A DNA stretch of 64,000 nucleotides, from contig OW387138.1 of NCBI GenBank assembly GCA_936440205.1, positions 51,909,526 through 51,973,525 on the forward strand. Direction: 5' to 3'. This DNA comes from Lepidonotus clava (Eukaryota > Annelida > Polychaeta > Phyllodocida > Polynoidae). Both the position numbers and the translations under genes were made by a program. Below the pieces are notes generated by a model that ran no database searches, was not told the origin of the DNA, and saw nothing but the letters and a program-made list of their open reading frames with translations. Shown piece by piece: positions 63,591-64,000 of this stretch. Position 1 is the first letter of the stretch, and every line of letters starts with the position of its first letter.

Positions 63591-64000
63591 ACTTTTATTT
63601 ACTTCATTATTACCATTTTATAACATGTTTATGTTAAGTTAATAATTCAACAGAGTTTGATACTTAATAAAGTTTCTAAATTACGTTTACAACCATTTTA
63701 CAATGCTGTTTACAACATACGGACGTCTAGATCAGCACGTTGCTACCCCCTTGTCATGTTATAATCTATTCTAGATCTATTCTCTATATTTTTGAGTTAT
63801 ATTCTCTATATTCTTTATATTAATGATGTAAATGTCTTCGTTTGACTTATATACTTAGGTGTTCGTTTCAACAATGTTAATGTTTCTTATTTGATTGATA
63901 TAGTTATATATTTGTTTTCAATGATATTTGTATTAAATAATGTCTAGTAGAGAAAATAAAACATGTAAATTCACTTCTAAGTTTTATTCATTTATTATAG
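63591..64000. other. A+T-rich stretch to window end, no gene recognised
   Basis: A+T-rich sequence without open frames of note. Short direct words such as TATTCTCTATATT recur (63,780-63,815). AATAAA occurs at 63,956. Confidence 0.3.

Noticed and set aside
63480-64000. Possible gene end with AATAAA near the window edge
   Set aside because: No coding sequence lies upstream of the signal. The A+T-rich context makes such words common.

Overview
This window looks like repeat-rich intergenic DNA from an animal, most likely an aquatic invertebrate. A bivalve-like mollusc is my guess, with low confidence. The reasons are low G+C, many short diverged elements nested in one another, spliced gene models, polyadenylation signals, and a mixture of Polintons, CR1/L2-like and Tx1/L1-like LINEs, a Crypton, DIRS-like remains and small hairpin elements. 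I see no tRNA, rRNA or CRISPR array. Only one short exon (52,367-52,495, minus) looks like an ordinary host gene.

Layout. 1 to about 14.3 kb: a broken Polinton (Maverick) fossil whose left end lies outside the window. Its capsid-side genes, integrase and ATPase read leftwards and its protein-primed DNA polymerase reads rightwards. Unrecognised genes sit in its middle (7.7-10 kb) and beyond the polymerase (14.5-15.4 kb). Two DNA elements are inserted in it (2,075-3,440 and 4,886-5,335). 15.7-18.5 kb: a double-hairpin repeat, LINE fragments and a nearly perfect 141-bp palindrome. 18.5-22.4 kb: a Crypton with a tyrosine-recombinase gene that lacks its catalytic middle and has an intron carrying a 14-bp minisatellite. 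22.4-38.3 kb: a stack of LINEs, including one nearly full-length element (23.6-28.7 kb) with an intact 970-codon ORF2. 38.9-41.4 kb: a multi-exon transposase-like gene. 41.4-42.6 kb: a Tx1/L1-type LINE 3' part. 42.7-49.9 kb: a second Polinton fossil, inverted relative to the first and carrying the same ATPase-integrase-capsid-protease block. 50-54 kb: mostly non-coding, with a retroelement-like insert, the host exon and a small hAT-like element. 54.2-57.8 kb: a second LINE with a NADAR-bearing ORF1. 57.9-59.3 kb: a DIRS-like gag fossil. 59.3-61.5 kb: one LINE nested in another. 62.9-63.6 kb: a second double-hairpin repeat and other repeats.

The most interesting signal is that two different LINEs (27.2-28.6 kb and 56.1-57.8 kb) carry an ORF1 in which an L1-ORF1p-like RNA-binding protein is fused to a C-terminal NADAR domain. 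NADAR is an ADP-ribose hydrolase fold that can remove ADP-ribose from guanine bases. Related LINEs in the same window carry an SGNH-esterase ORF1 instead. This suggests that the family swaps accessory enzyme modules on ORF1, and that one LINE lineage may carry its own counter-defence against nucleic-acid ADP-ribosylation.
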